DNA of 64,000 nucleotides from Flavobacterium gawalongense (GCF_007097265.1 NZ_VJZP01000016.1:1187-65186); one strand, 5' to 3'; counted from the first letter of the stretch, positions 26,551-36,806 are shown. The notes: generated by a model from the letters alone, not told the origin. Program-made: numbers and translations.

Positions 26551-28116
26551 TTACTTCGCAATATTCACCGCTCTGGTCTCCCTGATTACAGTTACTTTTA
26601 CTTGACCGGGATAAGTCATTTCTGTTTGAATTTTTTGTGATATTTCAAAAGATAAATTTGCTGCATTTTCATCAGAAACTTTTTCACTTTCTACAATAAC
26701 ACGAAGTTCTCTACCCGCTTGGATAGCATAAGCATTTTTCACGCCACTAAATCCGTAAGCTACTTCTTCTAAGTCTTTTAGACGCTGAATATATGAATCC
26801 AATACTTGTCTTCTTGCACCTGGTCTTGCACCTGATATTGCATCACAAACTTGAATAATCGGGGATAATAACGATTTCATTTCAATCTCATCGTGATGCG
26901 CTCCAATTGCGTTACAAACCTCTTCTTTTTCACCGTATTTTTCAGCCCATTGCATTCCTAATAATGCGTGTGGTAAATCACTTTCGGCATCTGGAACTTT
27001 ACCAATATCGTGTAATAAACCAGCTCTTTTAGCTAGTTTTACATTTAAGCCAAGTTCAGCTGCCATGATTCCACAAAGTTTAGAAACTTCACGGGAGTGT
27101 TGTAGTAAATTTTGCCCATAAGAAGAGCGGTATTTCATACGTCCCACAACTTTAATCAATTCAGGATGTAAGCCGTGAATTCCTAAATCGATAACCGTAC
27201 GTTTACCAACTTCTATAATTTCATCGTCAATTTGTTTGGCTGTTTTCGCAACAACTTCTTCAATACGTGCCGGGTGAATCCTTCCGTCAGTTACCAATTT
27301 GTGTAATGCCAAACGAGCTATTTCTCTACGTACAGGGTCAAAACAAGAAAGAATAATAGCTTCTGGTGTATCGTCTACAATGATTTCAACTCCAGTTGCA
27401 GCTTCAAGGGCACGGATATTTCTACCTTCACGACCAATAATTCTACCTTTTACGTCATCTGATTCAATATTAAAAACAGATACGCAATTTTCTACCGCTT
27501 CTTCTGTTCCAACTCTTTGAATTGTATTAATGATAATTTTCTTGGCCTCTTGTTGTGCGGTCAATTTAGCCTCTTCAATGGTGTCTTGAATATGAGACAT
27601 CGCTTTGCTTTTAGCTTCTGCTTTTAATCCTTCTACCAACTGATTTTTAGCTTCTTCAGCAGATAATCCAGAGATTACTTCCAGTTGTTGTAATTGGCTT
27701 TTGTGTAATTTGTCTACTTCAGCCTGTCTTTTATCTAAAACTTCTACTTTAGTGGTATACTCTAAAGTTTTTGATTCAAAATCATCATTAACTTTTTTTG
27801 CTTTAGACAATTCATTAGAGATTTGAGATTCTTTGTCACGAACTCTTTTTTCTATTTCTGCTACTTTTTTGTCACGAGAAAGAATTACTTGCTCATGCTC
27901 TGATTTCAATTCGATAAATTTCTCTTTTGCTTGAAGAATTTTATCTTTTTTTATGTTTTCGGCTTCAAGATTGGCATCTTTTAGGATCGATGCTGCTTCT
28001 TTTTTTGCGTTTTTAATCAAGTTAGAAATATTGCTTTTTTCTATTAGTTTGGCTACTCCAAAACCCCCTGCAATACCTATAAAACCGGTAATAATGATCG
28101 TTAATATGTTGTCCAT
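26551..28116 (-). CDS. rny: Ribonuclease Y
   Basis: A 521-residue membrane-anchored endoribonuclease that initiates mRNA decay. An N-terminal transmembrane helix ([17 protein letters not shown]) is followed by a long coiled coil (~30-205). A KH domain at ~210-275 contains the [13 protein letters not shown] loop. The HD domain at ~335-430 has [10 protein letters not shown] and AGLLHDIGK, where His-Asp binds metal. The C-terminal conserved part ends [14 protein letters not shown]. It lies downstream of zapA and the 6S-like RNA on the same strand, and the RNA's own terminator probably separates the transcripts. Confidence 0.96.
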   Translation of the reverse strand: MDNILTIIITGFIGIAGGFGVAKLIEKSNISNLIKNAKKEAASILKDANLEAENIKKDKILQAKEKFIELKSEHEQVILSRDKKVAEIEKRVRDKESQISNELSKAKKVNDDFESKTLEYTTKVEVLDKRQAEVDKLHKSQLQQLEVISGLSAEEAKNQLVEGLKAEAKSKAMSHIQDTIEEAKLTAQQEAKKIIINTIQRVGTEEAVENCVSVFNIESDDVKGRIIGREGRNIRALEAATGVEIIVDDTPEAIILSCFDPVRREIARLALHKLVTDGRIHPARIEEVVAKTAKQIDDEIIEVGKRTVIDLGIHGLHPELIKVVGRMKYRSSYGQNLLQHSREVSKLCGIMAAELGLNVKLAKRAGLLHDIGKVPDAESDLPHALLGMQWAEKYGEKEEVCNAIGAHHDEIEMKSLLSPIIQVCDAISGARPGARRQVLDSYIQRLKDLEEVAYGFSGVKNAYAIQAGRELRVIVESEKVSDENAANLSFEISQKIQTEMTYPGQVKVTVIRETRAVNIAK

Positions 28117-28142
28117 GTTTGTTAAAATTTATATATAAAAAA

Positions 28143-28298
28143 GCCTACATTAGGGTAATTGAATAAACTCGGAAAGACAAGTTTTGAGCTAACTCACTGT
28201 TCAAGTTTCCTCGCCGGAGCGTGGCATGCTTTAGTAGTGATGATTTGCTCATTCTAAATTGTTAGTGTTGAGTTTACCAAATATGAACTAATGTAGGC
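28143..28298 (-). ncRNA. ssrS: 6S RNA candidate (6S-Flavo type)
   Basis: The minus-strand segment has an 11-bp closing stem: GCCTACATTAG at the 5' end pairs with CTAATGTAGGC at the 3' end, followed directly by T6. Inside, further helices alternate with bulges (for example TAAACTC with GAGTTTA, GAGC with GCTC), so the whole 156 nt can form one long interrupted hairpin, as expected for 6S RNA, which mimics an open promoter and binds RNA polymerase. The position directly behind zapA matches the location of 6S RNA genes in many bacteria, and a flavobacterial 6S-like motif is documented. The exact 5' end is inferred from the stem. Confidence 0.78.
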
Positions 28299-28324
28299 AG
28301 TATCTTAGTCTTTGTAAAGAACGT

Positions 28325-28618
28325 TTAATTGTCGAGATATTGATCTAAAACCGCACTGATTTTTTTTAATCTTTCAATGGTTGCTTCACCATCAATTGCA
28401 TTATCAATTTGTTTTTGTTCTACTTGCGAGGCAAACTGTAGCGCACACATGGCTAATACATCTTGCTTGTCACGAACAGCATAATTTTCTTCAAATTGCT
28501 TTATCATTACATCAATTTTCTTTGAGGCGCTTCTAAGTCCTTCTTCCTGAGACAATTCTACCGTTAACGGGTAAACTCTGTCTGCGATTGATATTTTAAT
28601 TTTAAGCTTATCGTCCAT
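28325..28618 (-). CDS. zapA: Cell division protein ZapA
   Basis: A 97-residue FtsZ-ring stabiliser. The N-terminal KIKISIADRVYPLTVELSQE is the ZapA globular head. RSASKKIDVMIKQFEENYAVRDKQDVLAMCALQFA matches the conserved middle, and the rest is a coiled coil (~60-97). It tetramerises and cross-links FtsZ filaments. It lies eight bases after the stop of the coiled-coil gene, clearly co-transcribed from the promoter at 28947-28976, and immediately upstream of the 6S-like RNA. Confidence 0.93.
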   Translation of the reverse strand: MDDKLKIKISIADRVYPLTVELSQEEGLRSASKKIDVMIKQFEENYAVRDKQDVLAMCALQFASQVEQKQIDNAIDGEATIERLKKISAVLDQYLDN

Positions 28619-28626
28619 ATTTATTA

Positions 28627-28917
28627 TTAATCTGATAGTTGTGCTATACAGTAATCAATTTCGCGAATTAATGAATTTATTTTAAGCTTTGTATCTCTTT
28701 TATTATCGTCACTGCCTAATAATGTATTAGCAATTTTGAGTGTTTCACATTGCGTTTTCAGCGCTTCAATCTCTTGATATTGAGTTTGTATGGTTGCTGC
28801 AGATTTCGTTAATTCAATTTTTAAATCTTGATTGATTTTCTCCAAACCTTTCAGTTTACTGAAAAGTTTTTCAACCTTATTTTCAAGAGTATCAATTATT
28901 TCTGCAATTACACTCAT
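28627..28917 (-). CDS. Small coiled-coil protein upstream of zapA
   Basis: A 96-residue protein, almost entirely heptad-patterned between residues 5 and 65 (IIDTLENKVEKLFSKLKGLE and onward), with a short helical C-terminus (KINSLIREIDYCIAQL). It has no signal or membrane segment. Its place as first gene of the zapA unit suggests a divisome-associated partner, functionally comparable to ZapB, but sequence similarity is only in coiled-coil character. The ATG at 28917 lies ~30 bases after a consensus -7 box. Confidence 0.8.
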   Translation of the reverse strand: MSVIAEIIDTLENKVEKLFSKLKGLEKINQDLKIELTKSAATIQTQYQEIEALKTQCETLKIANTLLGSDDNKRDTKLKINSLIREIDYCIAQLSD

Positions 28918-28946
28918 TATTAATTCTAATTCATTACTTAATCTTA

Positions 28947-28976
28947 CAAAGTTAGTATTCCTTTTTATTATTACAA
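28947..28976 (-). promoter_or_regulatory. Bacteroidetes-type promoter of the zapA operon
   Basis: On the minus strand: TTG, 19 bases, TAACTTTG. Spacing and boxes match the Bacteroidetes consensus exactly. Confidence 0.8.
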
Positions 28977-29097
28977 TATTTTATTGATTTTTTTACGTTA
29001 AAAAAATCAATTATATGTAATTCAGTGCGTTGTGATTTGATTTCTTTTATGATTTTTTATTAACTACTTTTTTTTATCTTAGCAAAAATGAACCTCC

Positions 29098-30795
29098 ATG
29101 AAAATTTTTATATTTCTTATATTTTTTTGCCCCGCCCTTTTTGCCCAAGTGGACTATCCCAAAGATTATTTCAGTCCGCCACTTGATGTTCCAATGCAAC
29201 TTTCAGGAAATTTTGGTGAATTGAGACCCAATCATTTTCATGCGGGCTTTGATTTAAAAACGTTACAGAAAGAAGGATTAAAGGTTTACGCTGTTGCCGA
29301 TGGGTATATATCAAGAATGAAAATTTCCACTTTTGGTAACGGAAAGGCAATTTATATTACTCATCCTAACGGGTATACATCAGTATATGGGCATTTACAA
29401 AAAGCAAATGATCCTATTGAAAATTACATCAAAAAAGCCCAATATGCCTTAAAATCTTTTGAAATCGAGTTGTTCTTAAAGCCAGATGAATTGATTGTTA
29501 AAAAAGGGCAAGTAATTGCTTTTTCAGGAAATACAGGTGGTTCTGAGGGACCGCATTTGCATTTTGAATTTCGAGATACTAAAACGGAGAAAATTATTAA
29601 TCCTATGTTTTTTGGATTTGATAAGAATATTAAGGACACAAAAAAACCTCTTATTTCTGCTGTTTATGTATATCCTTTAGATACAAAAACTTCGGTGAAT
29701 CATTCGAAGCGTCCTTTGTTGCTTAATTTATCATTACAAAAAAACGGAACCTATCTGTCTGAAAATGTGGTTGCCAATGGAAAAATAGGTTTTGGTATTA
29801 CGGCTTTTGATTATGATGATGTTTCTTTCAATAGTAATGGAGTATTTAAGGTGCAGTCTTTTTACAACGGAAAACCAAATTTTGGTTATCAATTTGACAC
29901 CTATTCTTTTGACGATATGCGTTATGTAAATGCACTGATCGATTATTCGAAGTATAAGAAAACGCAGCAAAGAGTCCAGAAATTATTCATGAAAAATAAA
30001 TATGGATTAAGCATTATTCAGACTGATGAAAACAATGGAATCATTTCTGTAGTTCCAAACCTGTCGTCTGTTTATCGTGTTGAAGTTTCAGATTTTTTTG
30101 GAAATAAAAGTACGGTTTCCATTCCTGTTCAATATGATTTATTATCCACCATTATTGAGCAGGAACCGGTTGTGTCCAATTATTTCGTCAGAGCAGACAA
30201 GGACAGTAATTTTGCCAAAGATAACATGTCGGTTTTCTTTCCTGCGGGGACGTTTTATGATGATTTTGATTTGAATTTTGATGTGAAAAATGATACTTTA
30301 TTCCTTCATGAGGACACTGTTCCGGCTCATACTAATTTTACGATTTCTATAGAAGACAATAAATACAGCGAAACTCAGAGAGAGAAAATATTTATAGGTT
30401 TAGTCGAAGGTAAAAAAGTGACTTATAATCCAACGTATAGAAAAGATAGTGTTTTTAATGCTAAAGTAAAAACTTTAGGAAAGTATGCTTTGGTTATGGA
30501 TACTATCATGTCCAAAATTGCGATAGCTAAACCAATCGAAGGAAAATGGTTGAGTGATCAAAAGACGATTCAACTGACTATAAATGACGAATTATCAGGA
30601 ATAAAATCCTATAACGGCTATTTGAATGGAAACTGGGTATTATTCGAATATGATAATAAAACTAAAAAAATAACGCACAATTTTAGTGATGGTATAGTGG
30701 CTGAAGGTGCCAATGATTTAAAAGTAGTTGTAACAGATAATGTAGGAAATTCAACTACCTTTGAAACTCATTTTTTTAGAAGTCAAAAAAAATAA
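29098..30795 (+). CDS. M23 family metallopeptidase (LytM domain)
   Basis: A 565-residue periplasmic zinc peptidase expected to cleave peptidoglycan cross-links. Signal peptide MKIFIFLIFFCPALFAQ. The LytM domain covers ~35-165 with the zinc ligands His48 and Asp52 in HFHAGFD and His155 in GPHLHFEF; His99 in YGHL and His153 complete the site. The ~400 residues after it are strand-rich Ig-like sequence with no further enzyme motif. The downstream TonB-dependent receptor begins 13 bases after the stop, so the two are co-transcribed. Confidence 0.92.
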   Translation: MKIFIFLIFFCPALFAQVDYPKDYFSPPLDVPMQLSGNFGELRPNHFHAGFDLKTLQKEGLKVYAVADGYISRMKISTFGNGKAIYITHPNGYTSVYGHLQKANDPIENYIKKAQYALKSFEIELFLKPDELIVKKGQVIAFSGNTGGSEGPHLHFEFRDTKTEKIINPMFFGFDKNIKDTKKPLISAVYVYPLDTKTSVNHSKRPLLLNLSLQKNGTYLSENVVANGKIGFGITAFDYDDVSFNSNGVFKVQSFYNGKPNFGYQFDTYSFDDMRYVNALIDYSKYKKTQQRVQKLFMKNKYGLSIIQTDENNGIISVVPNLSSVYRVEVSDFFGNKSTVSIPVQYDLLSTIIEQEPVVSNYFVRADKDSNFAKDNMSVFFPAGTFYDDFDLNFDVKNDTLFLHEDTVPAHTNFTISIEDNKYSETQREKIFIGLVEGKKVTYNPTYRKDSVFNAKVKTLGKYALVMDTIMSKIAIAKPIEGKWLSDQKTIQLTINDELSGIKSYNGYLNGNWVLFEYDNKTKKITHNFSDGIVAEGANDLKVVVTDNVGNSTTFETHFFRSQKK

Positions 30796-30807
30796 AAACC
30801 AAACCAT

Positions 30808-33276
30808 TTGAGTGCTAATAAAATAATATTTGTTTTCTTTTTTTTCTTTTTTGGGTTTGCTGCATTGGCACAATCTGCTAGAATAAAAGGAATTATTCTT
30901 GATAAAAATAACCAAGCTGTAGCTAACGTTAATGTTTCATGTCCTGGTAATACTGCCCAATCCAATCCGAATGGTTTTTTTGATTTAAGAGTTCCCGCTA
31001 ATCAAAAAGTGACGATTGTTTTTACCCATATTTCCTTGAAAAAGGTTACGGTTTCGATTGTTTTAAAAGAAAATGAAGAACAGGAGTTCAACTTGGTGAT
31101 GAGTGATTACCAGGAGCAGATGGGCGAAGTTATCGTTATTGCAAAAAACAGAAAAAGAGTTCAGGGAATTACCACAATTGAGCCTGAAGTTATCCGAAAA
31201 ATTCCCGGAGCCAATGCGGGTATCGAAAATATTTTGAAAACATTGCCTGGAGTGAATTCTAATAATGAATTGAGTACGCAATACGCCGTTCGTGGAGGAA
31301 ATTATGATGAGAATTTGGTTTATGTCAATGAGATTGAAGTGTATCGTCCCTTTCTGATTCGTTCGGGGCAGCAAGAAGGATTGAGTTTTATCAATACCGA
31401 CTTGGTTCAAAATATTGATTTTTCTGCCGGAGGTTTTCAGGCGAAATTTGGAGACAAACTATCTTCGGTGTTAGACATTACCTATAGAAAACCGGTCAAA
31501 TTTGGCGCAAATCTTGAAGCTAGTTTTCTTGGCGGAAGCCTGTCCGTTGATGCCGTTTCCAAGAATAAAAAATGGTCGACAGTAACGGGAATACGTTACC
31601 GCAACAATAGTCTTTTGGTGAAAAGCCAAGAAACACAAACTAATTTTACGCCAACATTCGCTGATATTCAAACCAATGTAAATTATCAGGCATCGGCTAA
31701 ATGGCAATGGAGTTTTCTGGGAAATATTTCTCAAAATAAATACCAATATCAACCATTGACCCGCCAAACTAATTTTGGAACCATTGATAATCCTATGGCA
31801 CTTTCTATTTATTATGAAGGTCAGGAAAAAGACAAATACGATACTTATTTTGGAGCTATAAAAACAACATTTAATGCTTCTGATAACTTTACGTTGAAAT
31901 TTATTGGATCCGTTTTTCATACTTTAGAACAAGAATATTTTGATATTTTTGCACAATATCGTCTGGGTGAAGTGGATACAAATATTGGATCTGAAACGTA
32001 TGGTGATGTTTCTTTTACAAGAGGAATTGGGTCACAGCTAAACCACGCACGCAATGATTTAGATGCGTTAATTATAAATTCGGAAGTGAAAGGATTCCAC
32101 GATTGGAAAGAAAACCAATTCGAGTGGGGAATCAAATATACACGGGAATCTATTCGCGACAGAATAGTGGAATGGGAAGTAATTGATTCAGCTGGTTTTT
32201 CCATAAATCCACCAATAATTATCTTTCCTAAAAATGATCAGCCATATACTCCTTACACAGGACCTTTAGTACCTTATCAGAATGTGAGAGCTACTAATTT
32301 CAATACGATTAATAGATTTTCAGGTTATGCTCAATGGAGTAGAAAAAAGAATATAGGCTCGAGTGAAGTTTGGTGTAATGCCGGAGTGCGAATGCATAAC
32401 TGGGAAGTTTTCGGGGACAATGTAATGGGTAAATCCCAAGTTACTTTTAGTCCAAGAGTGCAATTTGCCATAAAACCGGATTGGGATAAGGATATGGTTT
32501 TCAGGATTTCGGGAGGGGTGTATCATCAGCCACCATTTTATAGAGAGTTGAGAGATGCTGATGGAGTAGTGCAGCCTAATATTAAGGCGCAGCAATCGAT
32601 TCATTTCGTTTTGAGCAACGATTATAGTTTCAAAATGTGGAATCGTCCTTTTAAGCTGGTTTCAGAATTGTATTATAAATCTTTGACAGATGTAAATACG
32701 TATACTATTGACAATGTTCGTATACGTTATACGGCTAATAACAATGCTAAAGGATATGCACAAGGACTGGATGTTCGATTAAATGGTGAATTTGTCCCTG
32801 GAACTGAATCTTGGTTTAGTTTTGGTTATCTTAAAACGGAAGAAAATAGCGAGAACAAAGGATACGTAGCCAGATCAACGGATCAAAGATTAAAATTTGG
32901 GCTTTTGTTTCAAGATTATATGCCTAATATTCCAAGTGTGAAGATATACCTGAATTTGGTTTACAATACGGGTTTACCTGGAGGCTCGCCTTCATATGCA
33001 GACCCTTATTTGTATCAAAATAGATTGAGAGATTATCGCCGAGCGGATGTTGGTTTTTCTAAAGTATTTATGGAGAATAATTCAGGGAATGGAAATAAGG
33101 GTTGGTTCAAAAGTTTTAAGGAGTTAGCTTTAGGGTTAGAAATTTTTAATCTTTTTGATAATCAAAACGCGATTACCAATACTTGGGTTAGAGATGTTTA
33201 TTCAAAAAATCAATACGCAATCCCTAATTATATGACTACCAGGGTTTTTAATGTAAAATTGAGTGCGAAGTTATAA
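30808..33276 (+). CDS. TonB-dependent receptor
   Basis: An 822-residue outer-membrane receptor. The only start that keeps the signal peptide (SANKIIFVFFFFFFGFAALA) is TTG at 30808; no in-frame ATG lies nearby. Residues ~22-105 form a CarboxypepD_reg-like domain (IKGIILDKNNQAVANVNVSC). The plug at ~125-230 contains IPGANAGIENILKTLPGV and YAVRGGNYDENLVYV, and the rest is the beta-barrel, ending with an aromatic-poor FNVKLSAKL strand. It would import a TonB-energised substrate that cannot be named. It has no SusD partner and is coupled to the M23 peptidase gene 12 bases upstream. Confidence 0.92.
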   Translation: MSANKIIFVFFFFFFGFAALAQSARIKGIILDKNNQAVANVNVSCPGNTAQSNPNGFFDLRVPANQKVTIVFTHISLKKVTVSIVLKENEEQEFNLVMSDYQEQMGEVIVIAKNRKRVQGITTIEPEVIRKIPGANAGIENILKTLPGVNSNNELSTQYAVRGGNYDENLVYVNEIEVYRPFLIRSGQQEGLSFINTDLVQNIDFSAGGFQAKFGDKLSSVLDITYRKPVKFGANLEASFLGGSLSVDAVSKNKKWSTVTGIRYRNNSLLVKSQETQTNFTPTFADIQTNVNYQASAKWQWSFLGNISQNKYQYQPLTRQTNFGTIDNPMALSIYYEGQEKDKYDTYFGAIKTTFNASDNFTLKFIGSVFHTLEQEYFDIFAQYRLGEVDTNIGSETYGDVSFTRGIGSQLNHARNDLDALIINSEVKGFHDWKENQFEWGIKYTRESIRDRIVEWEVIDSAGFSINPPIIIFPKNDQPYTPYTGPLVPYQNVRATNFNTINRFSGYAQWSRKKNIGSSEVWCNAGVRMHNWEVFGDNVMGKSQVTFSPRVQFAIKPDWDKDMVFRISGGVYHQPPFYRELRDADGVVQPNIKAQQSIHFVLSNDYSFKMWNRPFKLVSELYYKSLTDVNTYTIDNVRIRYTANNNAKGYAQGLDVRLNGEFVPGTESWFSFGYLKTEENSENKGYVARSTDQRLKFGLLFQDYMPNIPSVKIYLNLVYNTGLPGGSPSYADPYLYQNRLRDYRRADVGFSKVFMENNSGNGNKGWFKSFKELALGLEIFNLFDNQNAITNTWVRDVYSKNQYAIPNYMTTRVFNVKLSAKL

Positions 33277-33400
33277 GAGAAAAGGAATATGAGCTTTTTT
33301 ATTAAAGTTTTAAACCCTTTCTATATCATAAATCATTTACAGAATGGCATAAGCATTTTTAAAAATGATTACATTTGAATTTATTTTTTAATAAGACATC

Positions 33401-34123
33401 ATGAAAAAATTACATATTGCATTATTAGGGATTTCCCTTTTGCTTTTAGCTAGCTGTAAAGACGAATCAGAAAAGCCTAAAGTAATCTACGATGCTTCGA
33501 ATAAAGGGAGAGCAATTACGAAATCTGATTCGGCACAAGTCAAAATTGCCGATTTACCTATTCATATGGAGGGAACCAATTATTTGATTCATCCCGTAGG
33601 AGATTTAAGCATACGTGAAAAAGGGATAAAAACGAGATATGGATCTTCTAGTGTGAATGATTTAAGTTTTACGATATCTAATTATAGTGAATATGAAATC
33701 ACAGGGTTTTTGCAGAATCTAAAGTTTCAAAGAATGAATTCTGATTCCATAAGAGTATTGACAGACAAACCTGTTTTGATCCAAACTGCGACTTATTTAA
33801 AATCAGTCGCCGATAAAACCCAAAATCAAGTCATGGTGTACACGATGGTCGATATGGATACCAATAAAGATGGGAAGCTAGATACAAGTGATATTAAAGC
33901 TTTATATCTTAGCGAAATAAGTGGAGATAAACTTACTAAAATATCTGCCAGTTATCAGGAGTTAATTGATTGGAAATTGATAGAATCTAAAAATCGTTTG
34001 TATTTTAGAACCGTTGAAGATACCAATAAAAATGGAAAATTTGACAAAATGGATGTGGTGCATTATAGCTATATCGATTTGTCAAACAAGGAATGGAAAT
34101 TAATTAGTTACGAGCCGGTTTAA
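33401..34123 (+). CDS. Lipoprotein with EF-hand-like loops
   Basis: A 240-residue predicted lipoprotein. The lipobox LLLLASC puts the lipidated Cys at residue 19. The body is beta-rich with no recognised enzyme domain. Two calcium-binding-type DxDxDG loops appear near the C-terminal half: DMDTNKDGKLDTSD (~151) and EDTNKNGKFDKMD (~207), both resembling dockerin/EF-hand loops. It stands alone, with TACATTTG (33370-33377) as a possible -7 box. Function unknown. Confidence 0.85.
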   Translation: MKKLHIALLGISLLLLASCKDESEKPKVIYDASNKGRAITKSDSAQVKIADLPIHMEGTNYLIHPVGDLSIREKGIKTRYGSSSVNDLSFTISNYSEYEITGFLQNLKFQRMNSDSIRVLTDKPVLIQTATYLKSVADKTQNQVMVYTMVDMDTNKDGKLDTSDIKALYLSEISGDKLTKISASYQELIDWKLIESKNRLYFRTVEDTNKNGKFDKMDVVHYSYIDLSNKEWKLISYEPV

Positions 34124-34199
34124 GATTTTAAATCGGTATTTAGTTATGCAGGACCAAATCCAAAATTGCAGTTTTGTCGCACTGAGCGTTGCCAAAGTA

Positions 34200-34901
34200 T
34201 TAAATTAAAATATCACTTTCTAAATCGGATTTTTCAATACAAAAATCAAAACCAAGTTGTTTCACTAATTGTATGACAAGGTTTTTATACCAGTTTTCTG
34301 ATTTTGGATGAATGTAAATTTTTTCGATTAATTCGTTGATATCTACATTAATTTTAAGCCCATCGTTGATTTTGATGCTATTATCGGCAACATCAGAGAT
34401 GATTCGTACCTCACGTTCGTATTGAAAACTTTTCCTTTTGAATAAAAAAGGAAAAAACATATCGTCAAACGGGATATACTCTTTTTTGTAGTCAATATAA
34501 TTTACTTCCCCAATGTATTGATTGAAATTCGTTTCAGGCTGAAGCGCATTTTGTAATCTGCCAATCGTGGATTGAATAGCTAAACCTTCACTGTTTTGAG
34601 TGAAAATTTGCCACATCGCAAAGGATTCGTATTCGTTAATATGCCAACTGCTAATGGCTACTTTTTCCCGATGTGTTTTGTAGTAATTAAGAAATTCAGG
34701 ATTGTCGATTGATAATTTTTTTATTTCTTCAAATGTGGGTTCGCTAAAAGTGCCTTCATATTGATCTTCAAACTTATCAGATCGCGACATAAATAGTTTT
34801 TGCGACAGTAACAAATCCAGAAACTTTGATAAATCGAGGTATTTCCAAACAATGGTGTTTGAATCTTCGGGAAGTTTTATATTTGAATTGTTGAGGTACA
34901 T
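34200..34901 (-). CDS. DUF2971 domain protein
   Basis: A 233-residue soluble protein with the DUF2971 layout: WKYLDLSKFLDLLLSQKLFMSRSDKFEDQYEG near the N-terminus, ISSWHINEYESFAMWQIFTQ with SEGLAIQS in the middle, and EREVRIISD toward the end. The family is widespread in bacteria and often in variable regions, and its biochemistry is undescribed. Here it is a single gene between a lipoprotein gene and an ABC exporter, and nothing in the context reveals its role. Confidence 0.85.
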   Translation of the reverse strand: MYLNNSNIKLPEDSNTIVWKYLDLSKFLDLLLSQKLFMSRSDKFEDQYEGTFSEPTFEEIKKLSIDNPEFLNYYKTHREKVAISSWHINEYESFAMWQIFTQNSEGLAIQSTIGRLQNALQPETNFNQYIGEVNYIDYKKEYIPFDDMFFPFLFKRKSFQYEREVRIISDVADNSIKINDGLKINVDINELIEKIYIHPKSENWYKNLVIQLVKQLGFDFCIEKSDLESDILI

Positions 34902-34976
34902 TTTTTAGATTTAAAAATTAAAATAATTTAACATTTTCCTAATGACCTTAAATCAAAACTCAGCAACCTTAAGTCA

Positions 34977-36806
34977 TTATTCAAATGATTGCATCGTAAC
35001 CAATTTATTATAGGTGCCATCCATAGCAATTAGTCCCTCATGTTTGCCCTGTTCTACAATTTTTCCTTTTTTCATTACCACAATTAAATCGGCTTTTTGA
35101 ATAGTGGATAAACGGTGCGCAATTACAATAGAAGTCCTGTTTTGCATCATGTTTTCTAAGGCCACTTGCACAAATTTTTCACTTTCAGTATCCAATGCTG
35201 AGGTGGCTTCATCCAAAATCATAATCGGAGGGTTTTTCAAAACGGCACGTGCAATAGACAATCGTTGTTTTTGACCACCGGAAAGTTTGTTTCCGCTGTC
35301 GCCAATATTAGTGTGAATTCCCAGAGGTAAATCTTTTACAAATTCATACGCATTGGCAATTTTCAGGGCTTCAATTATTTCTTCATCAGTAGCATCTAAT
35401 TTGCCTAAAGAAATATTTGCTTTGATAGTGTCATTAAATAAAATACTGTCTTGAGTTACCAATCCCATTAAATCACGAAGAGAATGGATATTCATGTCTT
35501 TGATGTCAATTCCATCGATACAAATTGTTCCCTCATTAACATCATAAAAACGGGTAAGCAAATTGGCAATTGTACTTTTTCCACTCCCGGATTGTCCAAC
35601 AAGAGCTACTGTTTGCCCTTTTTTTACTTCAAGTGAAAAGTCTTTTAGCACAGGTTCATCTTCGTATTTAAAGTTGATGTTTTTGATTGTTATATTAGAA
35701 TCAAAAGTGTTTTTGTCAACCGCATTTTCTTTTGAAGTGATTTCGTTTTCGACTTCTAAAACTTCAAAAACCCGCTCTGCAGCGGCTAACCCATTTTTTA
35801 CGGAATACGAAGCTTTAGAAATAGCTTTGGCTGGAGTAAGAATATTGAAAGCCAAGGTGAGATAAACGATAAAAGCAGAGCCATCCAGCGTTTTTTCCAC
35901 TAACACTAAATTCCCGCCATAAAAAAGTAAGACAGCAATTGTTGTGATTCCCAGAAATTCGCTTAATGGTGTGGCTAAATTGTTTTTATTTCCTATACTG
36001 TTTGATAAATTCAATAATCGGGTTACAGAATCGTTAAATCTGCTTTTGAAATTTGTTTCTGCATTGTAACTTTTTATAACTTTTAAACCTCCCAAACTTT
36101 CATCTACAATAGAAATAAGGAATCCGCTTTCTTTTTGTGCCTGCAATGATTTTGCTCTCAAATTTTTAGCGATTTTTGAAATGATTAATCCTGATATCGG
36201 TATGAAAATCAAAACAAATAAAGTCAGTTTTGTGCTTATAAAAAACATTGTAACTAATGCGAAAATAATAGTTAAGGGTTCTTTTACGACAAGTTCTAAT
36301 ATAGAAAAAAAGGAGTTTTGGACTTCATTGACATCGCCAAGCATTCGAGCCATAATATCTCCTTTTCTTTTTTCTGAATAATAGGAAATGGGCAATTCTA
36401 TTATTTTATTATACATTGATTTTCTCAAATCTCTTAATACCCCATTTTTTAAGTGCATGATGTGATGCGAAGCGAGATAATTAAATAAATTTTTGAATAA
36501 GAATGTTGTAATAACCATTAAAACAACAAATAACAGCGCAACTTGAATACTATTTTCTTTTGTTAATTCTGAAATTTTATAGTACATAAAATCGGAACCA
36601 AACTGCTTTATATCTCCTATTCCCGTATATACAGGTTCTTTTTCTATTATTTTGGTTTTTCCAAAAAGTACTTCAAGCACAGGAAGAAGTGTCAGCATTG
36701 AAATGGTGCTGAACAAGGCGTACAAAATGTTGTACACTACGTTCCAGATAATATGTGACTTATAAGGTTTTGTATAAGGAATTAGTTTTAATAAGCTTTT
36801 GTCCAT
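34977..36806 (-). CDS. ABC transporter, fused permease/ATPase (MsbA-like)
   Basis: A 609-residue half-transporter that works as a homodimer in the inner membrane. Six transmembrane helices fill ~15-330. The nucleotide-binding domain follows with Walker A GQSGSGKST near 400, signature LSGGQKQRLSIARA near 510, Walker B MILDEATSALD, and the switch His in VIAHRLSTI. The layout is that of lipid exporters such as MsbA; export of lipid A core or another lipid is plausible, not proven. Its ATG overlaps the phosphohexomutase stop by one base (TAATG), so it is translationally coupled. Confidence 0.92.
   Translation of the reverse strand: MDKSLLKLIPYTKPYKSHIIWNVVYNILYALFSTISMLTLLPVLEVLFGKTKIIEKEPVYTGIGDIKQFGSDFMYYKISELTKENSIQVALLFVVLMVITTFLFKNLFNYLASHHIMHLKNGVLRDLRKSMYNKIIELPISYYSEKRKGDIMARMLGDVNEVQNSFFSILELVVKEPLTIIFALVTMFFISTKLTLFVLIFIPISGLIISKIAKNLRAKSLQAQKESGFLISIVDESLGGLKVIKSYNAETNFKSRFNDSVTRLLNLSNSIGNKNNLATPLSEFLGITTIAVLLFYGGNLVLVEKTLDGSAFIVYLTLAFNILTPAKAISKASYSVKNGLAAAERVFEVLEVENEITSKENAVDKNTFDSNITIKNINFKYEDEPVLKDFSLEVKKGQTVALVGQSGSGKSTIANLLTRFYDVNEGTICIDGIDIKDMNIHSLRDLMGLVTQDSILFNDTIKANISLGKLDATDEEIIEALKIANAYEFVKDLPLGIHTNIGDSGNKLSGGQKQRLSIARAVLKNPPIMILDEATSALDTESEKFVQVALENMMQNRTSIVIAHRLSTIQKADLIVVMKKGKIVEQGKHEGLIAMDGTYNKLVTMQSFE

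Noticed and set aside
34200..34901. DUF2971 gene as part of a defence system
   Set aside because: It stands alone among core genes with no nuclease, helicase or toxin partner in the surrounding 10 kb.
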